NCBI RefSeq assembly: GCF_927798095.1
Contig: NZ_CAKMMF010000002.1
Coordinates: 125,115-189,114 of the forward strand
From: Paenibacillus plantiphilus
Lineage (GTDB): Bacteria > Bacillota > Bacilli > Paenibacillales > Paenibacillaceae
DNA length: 64,000 nt
Direction: 5' to 3'
The position numbers and the translations under genes are program-made. Under the pieces are notes generated by a model that was not told the DNA's origin, made no database searches, and was given only the letters and a program-made list of their open reading frames with translations. Below, piece by piece: positions 63,931 through 64,000 of this stretch (position 1 is the first letter of the stretch; the number at the start of each line of letters is the position of its first letter).

Positions 63931-64000
63931 TTACGCCAAATTCTCCTGCTCCATCAGCTCCGCTTGAGCGGTAAGCGTCAGCGCGTTGATGATCTCTTCC
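63931..64000 (-). CDS. prfA: C-terminal end of peptide chain release factor 1, truncated by window edge
   Basis: The last 23 codons of a minus-strand frame ending in TAA at 63931-63933 encode EEIINALTLTAQAELM-type sequence ending in QENLA, the usual RF1 C-terminus. It is the substrate of PrmC, encoded next. The catalytic parts lie outside the window. Confidence 0.85.
   Translation of the reverse strand, partial: EEIINALTLTAQAELMEQENLA

Overview
The window reads as chromosomal DNA from a spore-forming, low-to-moderate GC Gram-positive of the Paenibacillaceae (Paenibacillus/Cohnella type). The evidence is an 11-subunit NADH-dehydrogenase-like operon without nuoEFG, a complete atp operon, the firmicute block prfA-prmC-spoIIR-ywlC-mntP-ywlE-rpiB-ywlG-glyA-upp-wecB, a spore gene (spoIIR) behind a sigma-F-like promoter, and an SLH-domain surface protein. 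No rRNA, tRNA, CRISPR array, phage or intact insertion sequence was seen. Almost every gene is on the minus strand; only the ligase-like gene and the SLH protein gene (37.7-41.8 kb) are on the plus strand.

Layout. 1-0.2 kb: start of a truncated secreted protein, probably YwmB by position. 0.4-10.7 kb: nuoA to nuoN on the minus strand, with an extended -10 promoter before nuoA and a terminator after nuoN. 10.8-37.4 kb: a large, visibly AT-richer glycan locus on the minus strand. It holds a membrane sugar-phosphate initiating transferase, all four dTDP-L-rhamnose genes, galU plus a GalE-like epimerase, an ABC-2 exporter (Wzm/Wzt) whose ATPase has a long C-terminal domain, a methyltransferase/coiled-coil/glycosyltransferase fusion, many further glycosyltransferases, two GT-C-like membrane proteins, and a compact cassette with an FAD oxidoreductase, a sugar isomerase-like TIM barrel, an NAD epimerase, two polyprenyl-type GT2 enzymes and a 4-TM transporter. 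37.7-41.9 kb, plus strand: an O-antigen-ligase-like membrane protein with a helical-repeat tail, then a small SLH surface protein. 42.4-49.7 kb: atpZ-I-B-E-F-H-A-G-D-C on the minus strand behind a good sigma-A promoter. 49.8-51.8 kb: upp and wecB. 51.8-55.8 kb: repeat-rich DNA and three accessory genes. 55.8-64 kb: glyA back to prfA.

Inferred biology. The locus between atpC and nuoA has the parts expected for ABC-transporter-dependent O-glycosylation of a surface-layer protein, as known from the slg clusters of Geobacillus stearothermophilus NRS 2004/3a and Paenibacillus alvei. A sugar-1-phosphate is put on undecaprenyl phosphate, rhamnose-containing chains are built in the cytoplasm, a methyltransferase-containing enzyme may cap the chain, Wzm/Wzt exports it, and the ligase-like protein transfers it to a protein. 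The SLH protein next door is the obvious candidate acceptor. The 20.5-27.6 kb cassette looks like an added module for making a lipid-linked unusual sugar and placing it outside the membrane.

Other notable features are low-complexity insertions in three housekeeping proteins (NuoC, Sua5/YwlC, PrmC), a 113-bp tandem repeat beside upp, and a nested palindrome with two tandem-repeat arrays between prmC and spoIIR. Functions are assigned from motifs and context read by eye; no database search was run.
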